A stretch of 64,000 nucleotides of DNA, from contig NZ_BBJR01000038.1 in the NCBI RefSeq assembly GCF_000739875.1, positions 62,001 to 126,000 of the forward strand, read 5' to 3'. This DNA comes from Comamonas aquatica NBRC 14918 (GTDB lineage Bacteria > Pseudomonadota > Gammaproteobacteria > Burkholderiales > Burkholderiaceae_C). Of this stretch, positions 53,361-62,082 are shown one piece after another. Below the pieces are notes generated by a model that was not told the origin of the DNA, ran no database searches, and worked only from the letters and a program-made list of their open reading frames with translations. The position numbers were made by a program, and so were the translations under genes. Position 1 is the first letter of the stretch. The number at the start of each line of letters is the position of its first letter.

Positions 53361-54902
53361 CTATGGCGACTTCATCCCCAGCCGCTTGGCCAGTTTGTGC
53401 AGGTTGCTGGGATCGAGCTCCAGCGCACGCGCGGCCTGTGCCCATTGGCCGTGGCAGGCCTGCAGCGCCTGCCGGATGGCGGCACGCTGCGCCTCATCCA
53501 CCACCATGCGCAGGGAGAGCCCCGGTGCCACCGGGGGCACGACGGAAGGCAGGTCCGAGGGCAGCTGGGGCTGGACATCCAGCCCCAGCCAGTCGGCTTC
53601 CAGCGTGACGATCTCGCTGCGCTGCGCGCCGTGGCTCAGCGCCTTGAGTGCAGCACGGCTGATGACGTGCTCCAGCTCGCGCACATTGCCGGGCCAGGGG
53701 TAGCGGCGCATGGCGTCTTCGGCCGATGCCGACAGCCGCAGACTGCGCAGGCCCAGGCGGGCGCGGTTGAGCTCGGCAAAGAAGCCCGCCAGCAGCAGCA
53801 CATCGTGGCCGCGCTCGCGCAGTGGCGGAATCGGCACCGGGTAGACCGACAGCCGGTGGTACAGATCGGCGCGAAAACTGCCCTCCTGCACCCGCTCCTG
53901 CAGATTGCGATTGGTGGCGGCGATGATGCGCACATCCACCTTGCGCGGGCGGTCCGCGCCCAGGCGCTGGATTTCGCCGTTCTGCAGAGCCCGCAACAGC
54001 TTGGCCTGGATGGACAGGGGCAGCTCCCCCACCTCATCCAGGAACAGGGTGCCGCCCTCCGCGGCCTCGAAGCGTCCGGGACGGTCGGTGATCGCCCCCG
54101 AGAACGCACCGCGCGCGTGGCCGAACAGCTCGCTCTCGGCCAGGGCCTCGGGCAGGGCCGCGCAATTCACGTGCACCAGGGGCCTAGCGCTGCGGCGTGA
54201 CATCTGGTGCAGGCGCCGGGCAAATAGCTCCTTGCCCACCCCGGTCTCGCCAAGCAGCAGCACGGGCAGCTCCGTGTCGGCCACCACCTGCAGCTCCTTA
54301 AGCAAGCGCTGCAGGGCTGGGCTGTCACCGATGATCTCGCCCTCGGGACGTGCCACCAGGCTTTCCGCCACCGTCCCCGCCGACTGGCGCGCACCGCGCA
54401 GCGCCGTCTCCAGCCGGGTCACGCGCACGGCGGCCTCGATCAGGGGCACCAGCTGCTCCAGGTCGCGCACGGCCTTGCCCGCAAAGGTGCCCACAGTCAA
54501 TGCGTCCAGCGTCAACACGCCCCAGCACTGGCCCTCGACCTCCAGCGTCACGCCCATGCAGTCGTGCACATCCAGGGGCTGGCCCGCCTGCTCGATCACC
54601 AGGCCATCGTAGGGGTCCGGCAGGCTGCTGTCATGCGCAAAGCGCACCACTTCGCCCGCACGCTTGAGCAGGGTCGCCAGGCGCGGGTGGTCGGCAATTG
54701 GAAAGCGCCGCCCCAAGGCGTCGCGCGACAGCCCCTCCACCGCCACGGGCCGCAGGCTGCTGGTTTCCTTGTCCAGGCCCAGCAGTGCCACGGCCCCGCA
54801 GCCGAAATGCATGCGCAGCAGCTCGACCATGCGCTGCAGACGCACGGCAATCGGCAACTCCATGGAGAGATCGGTCAGCAACAAAGCGTGCAGAGGATTC
54901 AT
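53361..54902 (-). CDS. norR: NorR nitric-oxide-responsive sigma54 activator
   Basis: A 513-residue bacterial enhancer-binding protein. The N-terminal GAF domain (about 1-165), which binds NO at a non-haem iron in NorR, contains the His113/Cys115 motif DVHDCMG. The AAA+ domain has Walker A GETGVGKE (218-225), the sigma54-contact loop GAFSGA (265-270, a T-to-S variant of GAFTGA) and Walker B FLDE (287-290). The C-terminal Fis-type helix-turn-helix ends WAQAARALELDPSNLHKLAK. It is divergent from nirK, with its boxes in the shared region, the first almost on its own start codon, which suggests autoregulation. Confidence 0.93.
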   Translation of the reverse strand: MNPLHALLLTDLSMELPIAVRLQRMVELLRMHFGCGAVALLGLDKETSSLRPVAVEGLSRDALGRRFPIADHPRLATLLKRAGEVVRFAHDSSLPDPYDGLVIEQAGQPLDVHDCMGVTLEVEGQCWGVLTLDALTVGTFAGKAVRDLEQLVPLIEAAVRVTRLETALRGARQSAGTVAESLVARPEGEIIGDSPALQRLLKELQVVADTELPVLLLGETGVGKELFARRLHQMSRRSARPLVHVNCAALPEALAESELFGHARGAFSGAITDRPGRFEAAEGGTLFLDEVGELPLSIQAKLLRALQNGEIQRLGADRPRKVDVRIIAATNRNLQERVQEGSFRADLYHRLSVYPVPIPPLRERGHDVLLLAGFFAELNRARLGLRSLRLSASAEDAMRRYPWPGNVRELEHVISRAALKALSHGAQRSEIVTLEADWLGLDVQPQLPSDLPSVVPPVAPGLSLRMVVDEAQRAAIRQALQACHGQWAQAARALELDPSNLHKLAKRLGMKSP

Positions 54903-54903
54903 G

Positions 54904-54959
54904 GTGAAAACTACCTTTCGCGGGTTGTTTCAACCCTAAGGCATCAGGGTAGTTACGAC
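54904..54959. promoter_or_regulatory. Three NorR boxes (GT-N7-AC)
   Basis: Three sites fit the NorR consensus GT-N7-AC: 54904-54914, 54924-54934 (within the dyad GGGTTGTTTCAACCC) and 54949-54959. Their centres are 20 and 25 bp apart. The last lies about 42 bp upstream of the sigma54 promoter, a normal enhancer arrangement. Confidence 0.82.
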
Positions 54960-55000
54960 CTTGATCCATGTAAACATTTGTTTTTGTTTCATTTTTTTCT

Positions 55001-55014
55001 GGCCTGTTCCATGC
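55001..55014 (+). promoter_or_regulatory. Sigma54 (-24/-12) promoter of the nirK operon
   Basis: CTGGCCTGTTCCATGCA contains GG at 55001-55002 and GC at 55013-55014 with exactly ten bases between them, as sigma54 requires. Transcription would start near 55025, about 40 bp before the nirK ATG. Confidence 0.75.
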
Positions 55015-55064
55015 ATGGATCCGGGTGACGGCAAATCCGCCCTCACCTCTCGGAGATATTCACC

Positions 55065-56504
55065 ATGAAACAGCTCTCTCTGAATGCACTTTCTCTGGCC
55101 CTGTGCGCACTGACCCTGGCAGGTACCGCCCCCGTGCTGCAGGCCGCCCCCAACCAGGCTCAACCCGCGGCCTCGGCGGCCAAGGCCCCGCAGGCCGTCA
55201 AGCGCTTTGTGCTGCACACCAATGTGGTGGACGGCAAGATGGTCTACGTGGATGACAAGGGAGTGGTCAACCCCACCTTGCATGTGGCCGTAGGCGACAC
55301 CGTGGAGATCGAGCTGTTCAGTGGCGAAGGCGCGGAGCACGACTTCATCATTGACGAGCTGGGGGTGGCTTCGCCCAAGTTCAGCGCCACCCAGAAGCAG
55401 AAGCTGCGCTTCCAGGTCACCCAGGCCGGGGAATTCCAGTACTACTGCTCCATCCCGGGCCACCGGCAGGTGGGCATGTTCGGCACCCTCAAGGTGTCGG
55501 GGGAGTCGCTGCCGGCCGCCACCGCCAGCAGCAACGCGGCCGTGGCGCTGTATGCCCCCGCAGCCACCCCGCTCCGGGCCGCAGACCCCGCGGCTGTGGA
55601 CATTGCCGCCGACCCGAACAAGCTACCCGCCCCCATGGCTGCGCATGCGCCTCGGGTCCAGAAGGTGCGCCTGGAAACCGTGGAGCTGCCAGGCAAGCTG
55701 GACGACGACACCAGCTTCACCTACTGGACCTTCAACCGCCAGGTGCCCGGGCCGATGCTGCGCGCCCGCATCGGTGACACGATCGAGCTGACGCTGGCCA
55801 ATTCCAAGGACAGCAAGGCCATCCACTCCATCGACCTGCACGCCGTGACCGGGGGACACGGTGGGGGTGCCGACACCCAGGTCGCCCCCGGCCAGGAAAA
55901 GACCATCACCTTCAAGGCCCTGCACGCCGGCCTGTTCGTCTACCACTGCGCCACCCCGCTGGTGCCGCAACACATCGCGGCCGGCATGTACGGAATGATC
56001 CTGGTCGAGCCCGAACAAGGCCTGCCCAAGGTGGACCGCGAGTTCTATGTGATGCAGGGCGACATGTACACCCAGCGCCCGATTGGCGCCAAGGGGCACC
56101 AGGAGGTGGACCTGCAGAAGATGTCCGATGAACTGCCCAGCTACTACGTCTTCAACGGTGCCGTGGGCGCCCTCAGCAAGACGCACAAGATGCAGGCCAA
56201 GGTGGGCGAGACCGTGCGCATCTACTTCGGGGTCGGCGGCCCCAACAAGGTGTCCTCCTTCCACGTAATTGGCGAGGTGTTCGACAAGGTCTACAGCGAA
56301 GCCGCCCTGAACACCATCAAGCACAGCGTGCAGACCACCCTGGTCGCCCCCGGCGGCGCGACCATCGTGGAACTGAAGATGGACCACCCCGGCAGCTACC
56401 TGCTGGTGGACCACGCCCTGTCACGCACCGGCAAGGGCGCCGTCGGTGTGCTCGAAGTCACCGGCGACAGCACCCCCGGCGTCTACCACTCCGGCGCGCT
56501 CTGA
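55065..56504 (+). CDS. nirK: Copper nitrite reductase with extra N-terminal cupredoxin domain
   Basis: A 479-residue periplasmic enzyme that reduces nitrite to NO. A signal peptide (LSLALCALTLAGTAPVLQAA) is followed by an extra cupredoxin domain (about 45-150) with a complete type 1 copper set: His92, Cys128, His133, Met138. The two-domain NirK core follows. Its type 1 ligands are His254, Cys295, His303 and Met308; its type 2 ligands are His259, His294 and His400; active-site Asp257 is present. The core looks AniA-like (DLHAVTGGHGGG). The extra domain could pass electrons within the molecule. A CGGAG site precedes the ATG. It is the first gene after the NorR-controlled promoter. Confidence 0.94.
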   Translation: MKQLSLNALSLALCALTLAGTAPVLQAAPNQAQPAASAAKAPQAVKRFVLHTNVVDGKMVYVDDKGVVNPTLHVAVGDTVEIELFSGEGAEHDFIIDELGVASPKFSATQKQKLRFQVTQAGEFQYYCSIPGHRQVGMFGTLKVSGESLPAATASSNAAVALYAPAATPLRAADPAAVDIAADPNKLPAPMAAHAPRVQKVRLETVELPGKLDDDTSFTYWTFNRQVPGPMLRARIGDTIELTLANSKDSKAIHSIDLHAVTGGHGGGADTQVAPGQEKTITFKALHAGLFVYHCATPLVPQHIAAGMYGMILVEPEQGLPKVDREFYVMQGDMYTQRPIGAKGHQEVDLQKMSDELPSYYVFNGAVGALSKTHKMQAKVGETVRIYFGVGGPNKVSSFHVIGEVFDKVYSEAALNTIKHSVQTTLVAPGGATIVELKMDHPGSYLLVDHALSRTGKGAVGVLEVTGDSTPGVYHSGAL

Positions 56505-56586
56505 CCCTGCGCAGCGCGCCACATCACCTGCAGCCCCGGCACGGGGCTGCCTTCCCCCCTCCGACACCTTGATGAGGACACCCTCC

Positions 56587-57264
56587 ATGTCTTACCTGGA
56601 ACAATCCCTGGGCCAGCTGGCCCGCCGCATTCCTGGCGCCACCGGCTTGTTCGATGCCCACCAGCTGGATTTCTGCTGCGCGGGCAACCGCAGCCTGCGC
56701 ACCGCCACGCAAAGCCTGGGCATCGATCCCCAGCCATTGGTGGAGGCGCTGCAAGCGCTGGAGCAGCGCGCCACCCCCGAGCCTGCCCAGGACTGGAGCA
56801 GCGCCAGCGATGCGCAGCTGATCGCGCACCTGCTGGTGCGCTACCACGCCGTGCACCGCGAACAGCTGCCCGAACTGATCCGCCTGGCGCGCCGCGTGGA
56901 GCAGGTGCATGGTGACCGCGAGGATTGCCCGAATGGCCTGGCCGACCACCTGGAGGCCATGGCCCAGGAGCTGGACAGCCACATGCGCAAGGAAGAGCTG
57001 GTGCTGTTCCCGATGATCACGCAGGGCCGCGGCGGCATGGCCAACATGCCGATCGCCGCCATGCGCGCTGAGCACGACGACCATGGCAGCGAGCTGCGCC
57101 GCCTGGATGCGCTGACCCAGGGCATCACCCCGCCGCGCGACGCCTGCACCACCTGGCGCGCGCTCTACACCGGCCTGCGCAGCTTCCGCGACGACCTGAT
57201 CCAACACATCCACACCGAAAACAACATCCTGTTCGAGCGCTTCGCGCCCGCGCAGGTGCTGTGA
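56587..57264 (+). CDS. ytfE: Iron-sulfur cluster repair di-iron protein (RIC/YtfE/ScdA)
   Basis: A 225-residue cytoplasmic protein that helps to restore Fe-S clusters after nitrosative or oxidative damage. The N-terminal ScdA domain includes GATGLFDAHQLDFCCAGNRS with the Cys pair. The hemerythrin-like part supplies di-iron ligands in LLVRYHAVHREQLPEL, DSHMRKEELVLFPMI, RAEHDDHGSELRRL and IHTENNILFERF. The ATG at 56587 fits the family start. It lies between nirK and the NO reductase gene and is surely part of that NO-responsive unit. Confidence 0.92.
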   Translation: MSYLEQSLGQLARRIPGATGLFDAHQLDFCCAGNRSLRTATQSLGIDPQPLVEALQALEQRATPEPAQDWSSASDAQLIAHLLVRYHAVHREQLPELIRLARRVEQVHGDREDCPNGLADHLEAMAQELDSHMRKEELVLFPMITQGRGGMANMPIAAMRAEHDDHGSELRRLDALTQGITPPRDACTTWRALYTGLRSFRDDLIQHIHTENNILFERFAPAQVL

Positions 57265-57286
57265 ACATTGATTGGGAGGCTCCACC

Positions 57287-59566
57287 ATGGGTCCGTACAA
57301 AAAGCACTGGTTCACCCTGATCGGCCTGTGCATCGTGATGTTTTCGCTGCTGGGCTACCTGGGTGCCGACATCTACCGCGCCGCGCCGCCCATTCCCGCC
57401 CAGGTGGTCACCGCCCAGGGGCACAAGCTCTTTGGCCAGGACGACATCCTGGATGGCCAGACCGCCTGGCAGTCGGTGGGAGGCATGCAACTGGGCTCTA
57501 TCTGGGGCCACGGTGCCTACCAGGCCCCCGACTGGACGGCAGACTGGCTGCACCGCGAGCTGAGCGCCTGGCTGGAGATGGCCGCGCAGGAGCGCCACCA
57601 CAAGCCCTACGGCGATCTGGACGTGGGCGCCCAGGCCGCGCTGCGTGCTGAACTGCAGGCCGAGTACCGTGGCAACCGCGTGGGAGCCGACGACACACTG
57701 ACCGTCAGTGAGCGCCGTGCCCAGGCCATGGCCCAGACGGCAGCCTATTACGACCAGCTGTTCTCCGACGCTCCCGCCCTGCGCGGCAGCCGCGAGAGCT
57801 TTGCCATGAAGGAAAACACCCTGCCCAGCGCCGAACGCCGGGCACAGATGACCAAGTTCTTCTTCTGGACCGCGTGGGCCGCCGCCACCGAGCGCCCCGA
57901 CAGCAAGGTCACCTACACCAACAACTGGCCGCACGAGCCACTGATCGGCAACGTGCCCAGCAGCGAGAACGTGGTCTGGTCGATTGCCAGCGTGGTGATC
58001 CTGCTGGCCGGCGTGGGCTTCCTGGTCTGGGGCTGGTCCTTCCTGCGCCACCAGGACGGGGAAGACACGGCCGCACCGGCCCAGGACCCGCTGACCCGAT
58101 TTGCCCTCACGCCCTCGCAGCGGGCCCTGGGCAAATACCTGCTGCTGGTGGCCGGCCTGTTCATCTTCCAGGTGATGCTGGGGGGCTTCACCGCGCACTA
58201 CACGGTGGAAGGCCAGGAGTTCTACGGCATCGACGTGTCGCAGTGGTTCCCCTATTCGCTCACCCGCACCTGGCACATCCAGAGCGCCCTGTTCTGGATC
58301 GCCACGGGCTTCCTGGCGCTGGGCCTGTTCCTGGCGCCGGTGATCAACGGCGGCAAGGACCCCAAGTTCCAGAAGCTGGGCGTGGACGTGCTGTTCTGGG
58401 CGCTGGTCTTTGTCTGCGTCGGCTCCTTCGTGGGCAACTACCTGGCCATCGCCCAGATCATGCCGCCGGAGTGGAACTTCTGGCTGGGCCACCAGGGCTA
58501 CGAATTCGTGGACCTGGGGCGCTTCTGGCAAATCCTGAAATGGGTGGGCATGCTGCTGTGGCTGGTGCTGATGCTGCGCGGCGTGCTGCCGGCACTGCTG
58601 GCCCGCAATGGTGAAGACAAGAACCTGTTGGCCCTGCTGACCTGCTCGTGCGGCGCCATCGGCCTGTTCTACGGCGCAGGGCTGTTCTACGGCGAGCGCA
58701 CTAGCCTGACCATCATGGAGTACTGGCGCTGGTGGGTGGTGCACCTGTGGGTCGAGGGCTTCTTCGAAGTCTTTGCCACCACCGGCCTGGCCTTCGTCTT
58801 CTCCAGCATGGGCCTGGTTTCGCGCCGCATGGCCACCACCGCCAGCCTGGCCTCGGCCTCGCTGTTCCTGCTGGGCGGCATTCCTGGCACCTTCCACCAC
58901 CTGTACTTTGCCGGCACCACCACCCCGGTCATGGCCGTGGGGGCCGCCTTCAGCGCGCTGGAAGTGGTGCCCCTGATCGTGCTGGGCCATGAGGCCTGGG
59001 AGAACTGGCGCCTGCAACGCCGCGCGCCCTGGATGCAGCAGGTGAAATGGCCGCTGATGTGCTTCGTGGCCGTGGCCTTCTGGAACATGCTGGGTGCCGG
59101 GGTGTTCGGCTTCATGATCAACCCGCCCATCTCGCTGTACTACGTGCAGGGCCTGAACACCACGCCGCTGCACGCCCATGCCGCGCTGTTCGGGGTGTAT
59201 GGCTTCCTGGCCCTGGGCTTTACCTTGATGGTGCTGCGCTATGTGCGCCCGCAACTGGTGTTCAGCGAAGGGCTGATGAAAACCGCCTTCTGGTGCCTCA
59301 ACGGTGGCCTGGTGCTGATGATCGCCACCAGCCTGCTGCCCATCGGCATCCTGCAGTTCCACGCCAGCGTGAGCGAAGGCCTGTGGTGGGCCCGCAGCGA
59401 AGCCTTCATGCAGCAGCCCTTGCAGGAAACGCTGCGCTGGGTGCGCACCTTCGGTGACGTGGTGTTCATCGTCGGTGCAGTGGCCATGGCCTGGCAGGTG
59501 GTCAGCGGCGTGCGCGGGACCTCGGCCGCCTCACACCCCAGCTCCACCGTCATTCCGGCGAAATAA
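57287..59566 (+). CDS. norB: Quinol-dependent nitric oxide reductase (qNOR)
   Basis: A 759-residue single-subunit NO reductase that reduces 2 NO to N2O with quinol. The N-terminal helix and large periplasmic domain (about 35-220, with GQTAWQSVGGMQLGSIWGHG) define the quinol type. The core has haem and FeB ligands: His330 (HIQSALFW), His486 with Glu490 (VVHLWVEGFFEVF), His537/538 (GTFHHLYF), and His629/631 (HAHAALFG). The ATG at 57287 has a GGGAGG site; a TTG at 57272 is less likely. No separate norC is present. Confidence 0.94.
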   Translation: MGPYKKHWFTLIGLCIVMFSLLGYLGADIYRAAPPIPAQVVTAQGHKLFGQDDILDGQTAWQSVGGMQLGSIWGHGAYQAPDWTADWLHRELSAWLEMAAQERHHKPYGDLDVGAQAALRAELQAEYRGNRVGADDTLTVSERRAQAMAQTAAYYDQLFSDAPALRGSRESFAMKENTLPSAERRAQMTKFFFWTAWAAATERPDSKVTYTNNWPHEPLIGNVPSSENVVWSIASVVILLAGVGFLVWGWSFLRHQDGEDTAAPAQDPLTRFALTPSQRALGKYLLLVAGLFIFQVMLGGFTAHYTVEGQEFYGIDVSQWFPYSLTRTWHIQSALFWIATGFLALGLFLAPVINGGKDPKFQKLGVDVLFWALVFVCVGSFVGNYLAIAQIMPPEWNFWLGHQGYEFVDLGRFWQILKWVGMLLWLVLMLRGVLPALLARNGEDKNLLALLTCSCGAIGLFYGAGLFYGERTSLTIMEYWRWWVVHLWVEGFFEVFATTGLAFVFSSMGLVSRRMATTASLASASLFLLGGIPGTFHHLYFAGTTTPVMAVGAAFSALEVVPLIVLGHEAWENWRLQRRAPWMQQVKWPLMCFVAVAFWNMLGAGVFGFMINPPISLYYVQGLNTTPLHAHAALFGVYGFLALGFTLMVLRYVRPQLVFSEGLMKTAFWCLNGGLVLMIATSLLPIGILQFHASVSEGLWWARSEAFMQQPLQETLRWVRTFGDVVFIVGAVAMAWQVVSGVRGTSAASHPSSTVIPAK

Positions 59567-59630
59567 CAACGATTGAAAGAAAGACCGTGCGTGCGCCTTC
59601 CTGGGGTGCACGCGGCGGGAGGACCCTCGA

Positions 59631-60044
59631 ATGCAGATCGACAAACTCAAGCACCAGCACGCCGACATCCTGGCGCGCCTGGCCGCCCTGCGCCAACTCA
59701 CCCATGCGGGCGTGGCCCCGAACGCACCCGCGATTGCCGCTGGCATTGTGGGGATGAGCGCCGTGATCAAGCTGCACCTGGCCGTGGAGGACCAGGCCCT
59801 GTACCCAGCCCTGCAGCGCAGCCACGATGCCGATATGGCGCACATGGGGCAGCTGTACCAGGACGAAATGGCGCAGCTGGCCGAGGCCTATGACGGCTTT
59901 GTACGCCGCTGGAACACCGCCCAGCGCCTGCGCGCGGACACCGAAGGGTTCCGGGCCGATGCCAACGATGTGCTGCGCCGCCTGCACGCCCGCATGCAGC
60001 GCGAGAACCGCGAGTTTTACCCGCGCATCGAGGCACTGGCCTAG
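59631..60044 (+). CDS. Hemerythrin-domain protein
   Basis: A 137-residue cytoplasmic four-helix protein. Possible di-iron ligands are in LKHQHADILARL, IKLHLAVEDQALYPAL, and the C-terminal RENREFYPRI. It lies 64 bp after the NO reductase gene, before a terminator, and so is probably the last gene of the NorR-controlled unit. NO or O2 binding, or iron supply for repair, is plausible. Confidence 0.85.
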   Translation: MQIDKLKHQHADILARLAALRQLTHAGVAPNAPAIAAGIVGMSAVIKLHLAVEDQALYPALQRSHDADMAHMGQLYQDEMAQLAEAYDGFVRRWNTAQRLRADTEGFRADANDVLRRLHARMQRENREFYPRIEALA

Positions 60045-60071
60045 GTCCTTGGTTTTTGAGAGTGGCACCTT

Positions 60072-60098
60072 GGGCCCTGCTTGCAGGGTCTTTTTTTT
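60072..60098 (+). terminator. Rho-independent terminator of the nirK operon
   Basis: CCCTG and CAGGG pair around CTTG, followed by TC and eight T. Confidence 0.75.
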
Positions 60099-60276
60099 GC
60101 GGGGAGGCTCACATCCGAAGCCATGCATGACGGCGCTGCACCGGGCCTCGCCCCCCCTGAAACCCCGCTTTAGGGCATCCAGACCCGGCATTCCCCCGGT
60201 GTTGCCAGGCACAGGAAAAATGGTTGAAATCGGTACCACTCGCTGCACATTCCCCCCGGACTGCGGAAGGATTCAC

Positions 60277-60606
60277 ATGGCACTTGCACATGCATCACCC
60301 GGCCAGGCCCTCGACGTACGCCCACTGGGGCCGCGCCTTGCGGACGCGAAAACTTCGGCCCTGTTCAAGTCGGAGGATCTCGAGATCCTGCGCTTGGTCC
60401 TGCTGGCGGGCCGGTCCTTCCCGCAGCACAAGGTGCCCGGGGAGGTCACGATCCACTGCCTCGAGGGCAGCCTCGACATTCAGCTGGAGGCGCGCAGCGT
60501 CCGGCTGGAAGCCGGCGCCCTGCTGTTCCTCACCCGGCACACGGTGCACGCGGTCCACGCCGTGACCGACGCCAGTGCCTTGGTCACCATCTGCCTGAAG
60601 CCCTGA
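60277..60606 (+). CDS. Small cupin protein
   Basis: A 109-residue single-domain cupin: LVLLAGRSFPQHKVPGEVTI (motif 1, His and Glu present), then HCLEGSLDIQLEARSVRLEA and LTRHTVHAVHAVTD (motif 2). It is probably a small metal-binding or sensing protein. A GGAAGG site six bases before the ATG at 60277 fixes the start. Small cupins of this kind are often linked to anaerobic or NO metabolism, but here the terminator upstream makes it a separate unit. Confidence 0.85.
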   Translation: MALAHASPGQALDVRPLGPRLADAKTSALFKSEDLEILRLVLLAGRSFPQHKVPGEVTIHCLEGSLDIQLEARSVRLEAGALLFLTRHTVHAVHAVTDASALVTICLKP

Positions 60607-60682
60607 GCCTGGGACTGTCGGACCGCAGGCGCTGCCCCGCGTACCGCATTCGCGGCATGCGGTGGGCCATGCCAGCCGCCCG

Positions 60683-62080
60683 CTACGAGGACGGCGCGGC
60701 CATCAAAACCTCGGAGGACCACCCGCCGCCCAGGGCCTTGTACAAGGCCACATGGCCCTGCAAGCGCTCCAGTTGCAGTTGCACCGACTGGTCCTGGGCC
60801 GCGTAGAGCACGCGTTGTGTCTCCAGCAAAACCAGCAGGCTTTCCGCACCGGCGCGGTAGCGCACCTCGGCCAGCACCAGTGCACGCTGCGCTTGCTCCA
60901 GCTCTTGCCCCTGTGCCTGGATCTGCGCGTCCACCCCTGCCAGGGTGTGCAGTGAGGTCTGCACCTCCCCTGCGGCCTGGACGATGGTCTGCCGGTACGT
61001 GGCTAGGAGTTCGGCCTGTCGGGCCTGTGCCCGCTCGTGCCCCGCCGCCAGCCGCCCCGCATCAAAGACCGGAGCCACCAGACCGGCGGCCAGCGTGTAC
61101 AGGGGGTTGTCGAACAGGCGATGCCACCGGTCATCACCACTGCCCAGGCTGGCAGTCAGCGTCACGCGCGGCAGCAGGGCGGTGCGGGCGGCCGCCACGT
61201 CGGCGTGCGCCGCGGCCAGCTGCGCTTCCGCCCGTGCCACGTCAGGGCGGCGCACCAGCAATGCCGCGGGTAGCCCGGCATCCAGCGCCGAGGGCCGCAA
61301 CGCCATCACGCTGCGTGCCGCGATGGGGACATCCTGCGCCTGCCCCAGCAGCATGCCCACCGTGGTTTGCGCCTGGGCCCTCTGCTGCTGCAGCAGGGCC
61401 AGGCTGCGCTGCTGTGTGGCCACCAGCCCGCGCTGCTGGGCCAGGTCCAGCGGCGAAGCAGCCCCCGCCCGTACCCTGGCGTCCACCAGTTGCAGCAAGC
61501 GTTCCGCTGCGCGAAGATTGGACTGGGCAATGTCCGCGCGTTCGCGCAGCGCCACCGCTTGCAGCCAGGCACTGGCCACGCCTGCCGTGACCGTCAGGCG
61601 CACGGTGTCGCGGTCATGGGCACTGGCCCGCCACGCCGACTCGGCCGCAGCCCGTGCAGACCGGTTGCGCCCCCAGAAGTCCAGTTCGTAGCTGGCCGAC
61701 AGGCTGCCCCCATAGCGCGCGCCGCTGACCGAGGCCTGGCCACCGAGGCGGTCTTCCCGGCGCGCCTCCACGCCGGCGGTCAACTCCGGCAGCAACTGGG
61801 CGCCTGCCAGGCGGGCACTGGCAGCCGCCTGGTGCACACGGGCGGTGGCGGCGGCCACATCCCAGCTGTCACGCTCGGCCTGGGCCACCAGGGCATCGAG
61901 TTCGGCGCTGCCCAGGCTGTGCCACCAGGTCCGGCTGACCCCGGACAAGCCCCCCTGTGGCGCCTGCTGCCACTGCGCAGGCAGGGCCGGCGCCCAGTGG
62001 GCGGTGTCCGCCCCGGGTGCAGTGCATCCCGTGAAGGCCAAGACCGCCGCACATGCGCCGGCGGTGGTAAATCGCTGCAT
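60683..62080 (-). CDS. Outer-membrane efflux lipoprotein (NodT/TolC family)
   Basis: A 465-residue outer-membrane channel subunit. The N-terminus is a lipoprotein signal with lipobox LAFTGC (Cys19). The two TolC repeats include SARYGGSLSASYELDFWGRN-like sequence, VRAGAASPLDLAQQRGLVA and LLVRRPDVARAEAQLAAAHA, typical of NodT members. Its start lies two bases after the stop of the macB gene, so it is the last gene of that efflux operon. Confidence 0.9.
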   Translation of the reverse strand: MQRFTTAGACAAVLAFTGCTAPGADTAHWAPALPAQWQQAPQGGLSGVSRTWWHSLGSAELDALVAQAERDSWDVAAATARVHQAAASARLAGAQLLPELTAGVEARREDRLGGQASVSGARYGGSLSASYELDFWGRNRSARAAAESAWRASAHDRDTVRLTVTAGVASAWLQAVALRERADIAQSNLRAAERLLQLVDARVRAGAASPLDLAQQRGLVATQQRSLALLQQQRAQAQTTVGMLLGQAQDVPIAARSVMALRPSALDAGLPAALLVRRPDVARAEAQLAAAHADVAAARTALLPRVTLTASLGSGDDRWHRLFDNPLYTLAAGLVAPVFDAGRLAAGHERAQARQAELLATYRQTIVQAAGEVQTSLHTLAGVDAQIQAQGQELEQAQRALVLAEVRYRAGAESLLVLLETQRVLYAAQDQSVQLQLERLQGHVALYKALGGGWSSEVLMAAPSS

Positions 62081-62082
62081 TC

